A DNA stretch of 6,040 nucleotides, taken from positions 1 to 6,040 of the forward strand of contig VBGU01000194.1 in assembly GCA_005881085.1 (NCBI GenBank), in the 5' to 3' direction. A program made the translations under genes and the position numbers. The notes beneath the pieces were generated by a model, which saw only the letters and a list, made by a program, of their open reading frames with translations, did not search any database and had not been told where the DNA came from. Shown in pieces: positions 5,298-6,040 of this stretch. Numbering within the stretch: the first letter of the stretch is position 1; every line of letters begins with the position of its first letter. The stretch comes from Chloroflexota bacterium (lineage in GTDB: Bacteria > Chloroflexota > Limnocylindria > P2-11E).

Positions 5298-6040
5298 GTC
5301 GCCAGCCCGCGTAGCTCCTCCTCGTTCAGCAGGCGATCGCTCGCTTTCGCGTCCGCCAAGATCCGGTCGATCCGCTCGCGGGTCGCTTCGATGCCGCGTG
5401 ACTCGAGCCAGTACACGACGTTCGACTCGCCGCTCATCGGACCCACCTCGATCCGCTGCTCGCGGCCGAGCACTGATGCCGGAACCGCGCTGTACACGCG
5501 ATCGGCGAGGGCGCGGTCCCTCTTGCGGAGCGCTTTGATCACGGCTGCGGCGTGCACGCCGGGCCGGTGCGGAACGCGTCCGCGCCCATCGCGGGGTAGT
5601 TCGGCGGGATCGGTATGCCGCAGTGCTCGGCCACGAGGGCGGTGTACTCGACGAGCGGCTTGAGGTCGCGGTCGATGAGCCCCCAGAGCTGCAGGTTCAC
5701 GAGGAGCTGGTCCATCGACGAGTTGCCGACTCGCTCGCCGATGCCGAGGGCGCAGCCATGCACGCGGTCCGCGAGCGCGGTCGCGGTCAGCGCGTTGATC
5801 GTGCCAAGACCGCGGTCGTTGTGGCCGTGATAGTCGATCTTCACGGGGCGGCCGTGGACGATCTCGTCGCGCACGAACGTGAGGAGATTGCGCACGCCCT
5901 CCGGTGTCGCGTGGCCGACCGTGTCCGAGACGCAGATGCGCTTCGCACCGGCCGCGATCGCGGTCTCGTACAACGTCTGGAGGGTCTCGGGATCGGCGCG
6001 CGTCGTGTCCTCGGTGACGAACATGACGGGCAACCCGGCC
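5294..6040 (-). pseudogene. 2-isopropylmalate/homocitrate synthase-like (HMGL family) gene, partial and frameshifted
   Basis: The frame enters from the right edge and encodes the back half of an HMGL-type TIM barrel plus the C-terminal region, about 248 residues. The first segment (6040 to about 5563) has VMFVTEDTTRADPETL, CVSDTVGHATPEG, the HGHNDRG motif (HGHND at 5815-5829, metal-binding histidines), and RVHGCALGIGERVGN. After GADAFRTG the frame runs into PACTPQP and a stop at 5539. The neighbouring frame continues the protein as VHAAAVIKALRKRD, then IEVGPMSGESNVVYWLESRG, to TAG at 5294-5296. Restoring one base between 5562 and 5563 (an A on the coding strand) regenerates the ACCGGC-ACCGGC repeat and the family-like FRTGTGVHAAAVIKA. 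So this is one gene with a one-base deletion, either real or a sequencing or assembly error. LeuA-type enzymes condense acetyl-CoA with a 2-oxoacid; the exact substrate cannot be told here. The N-terminal catalytic region lies off the window. Confidence 0.9.

Noticed and set aside
1..6040. CRISPR array, tRNA/rRNA, insertion sequence, attachment site or intrinsic terminator
   Set aside because: No regularly spaced repeats, cloverleaf, transposase motif or terminal inverted repeats were seen. No GC-hairpin followed by a T-run was seen, and the convergent gene ends leave no space for one.

Overview
The window is GC-rich (about two-thirds G+C by eye), densely packed bacterial chromosome. It has seven protein genes, no gene-free stretch over 100 bases, no RNA genes and no mobile elements. 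Several starts lack a Shine-Dalgarno sequence and instead carry a TANNNT hexamer 6-8 nt before the ATG. This is the layout of leaderless transcripts, common in Actinomycetota, Chloroflexota and Deinococcota. Gene content and style suggest a high-GC actinobacterial or Chloroflexota-like lineage, possibly a metagenome assembly, but no marker gene fixes the taxon.

Layout. (1) 1-1684, minus, runs off the left edge: an aconitase-superfamily hydro-lyase in which the LeuD-like swivel domain precedes the LeuC-like catalytic domain in one chain. (2) A 43-bp divergent gap holding a perfect 10-bp inverted repeat. (3) 1728-1994, plus: a small membrane protein. (4) 1991-2917, minus: a MarR regulator fused to a GNAT acetyltransferase, with a near-perfect MarR-type operator just upstream. 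(5) 2944-3597, minus: a metallo-beta-lactamase-fold hydrolase resembling N-acyl homoserine lactonases. (6) 3680-4621, plus: an EamA/DMT-family transporter. (7) 4674-5297, plus: a small exported or membrane-anchored protein of unknown function. (8) 5294-6040, minus, runs off the right edge: a 2-isopropylmalate/homocitrate synthase-like enzyme interrupted by an apparent one-base deletion.

How the parts may work together. The two edge genes are enzymes of the type that act consecutively in 2-oxoacid chain elongation: a Claisen-type synthase followed by an isomerase/dehydratase. They could belong to one pathway (leucine-like, homocitrate-like or citramalate-like), but about 3.6 kb of unrelated genes separate them. 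The central block (hydrolase then MarR-GNAT, divergent from an EamA exporter) looks like a small stress, detoxification or signal-handling module. Its regulator probably represses itself through the operator at 2927-2947. Both convergent gene pairs end in the same way, with a plus-strand TAA and a minus-strand TAG sharing the tetranucleotide CTAA.
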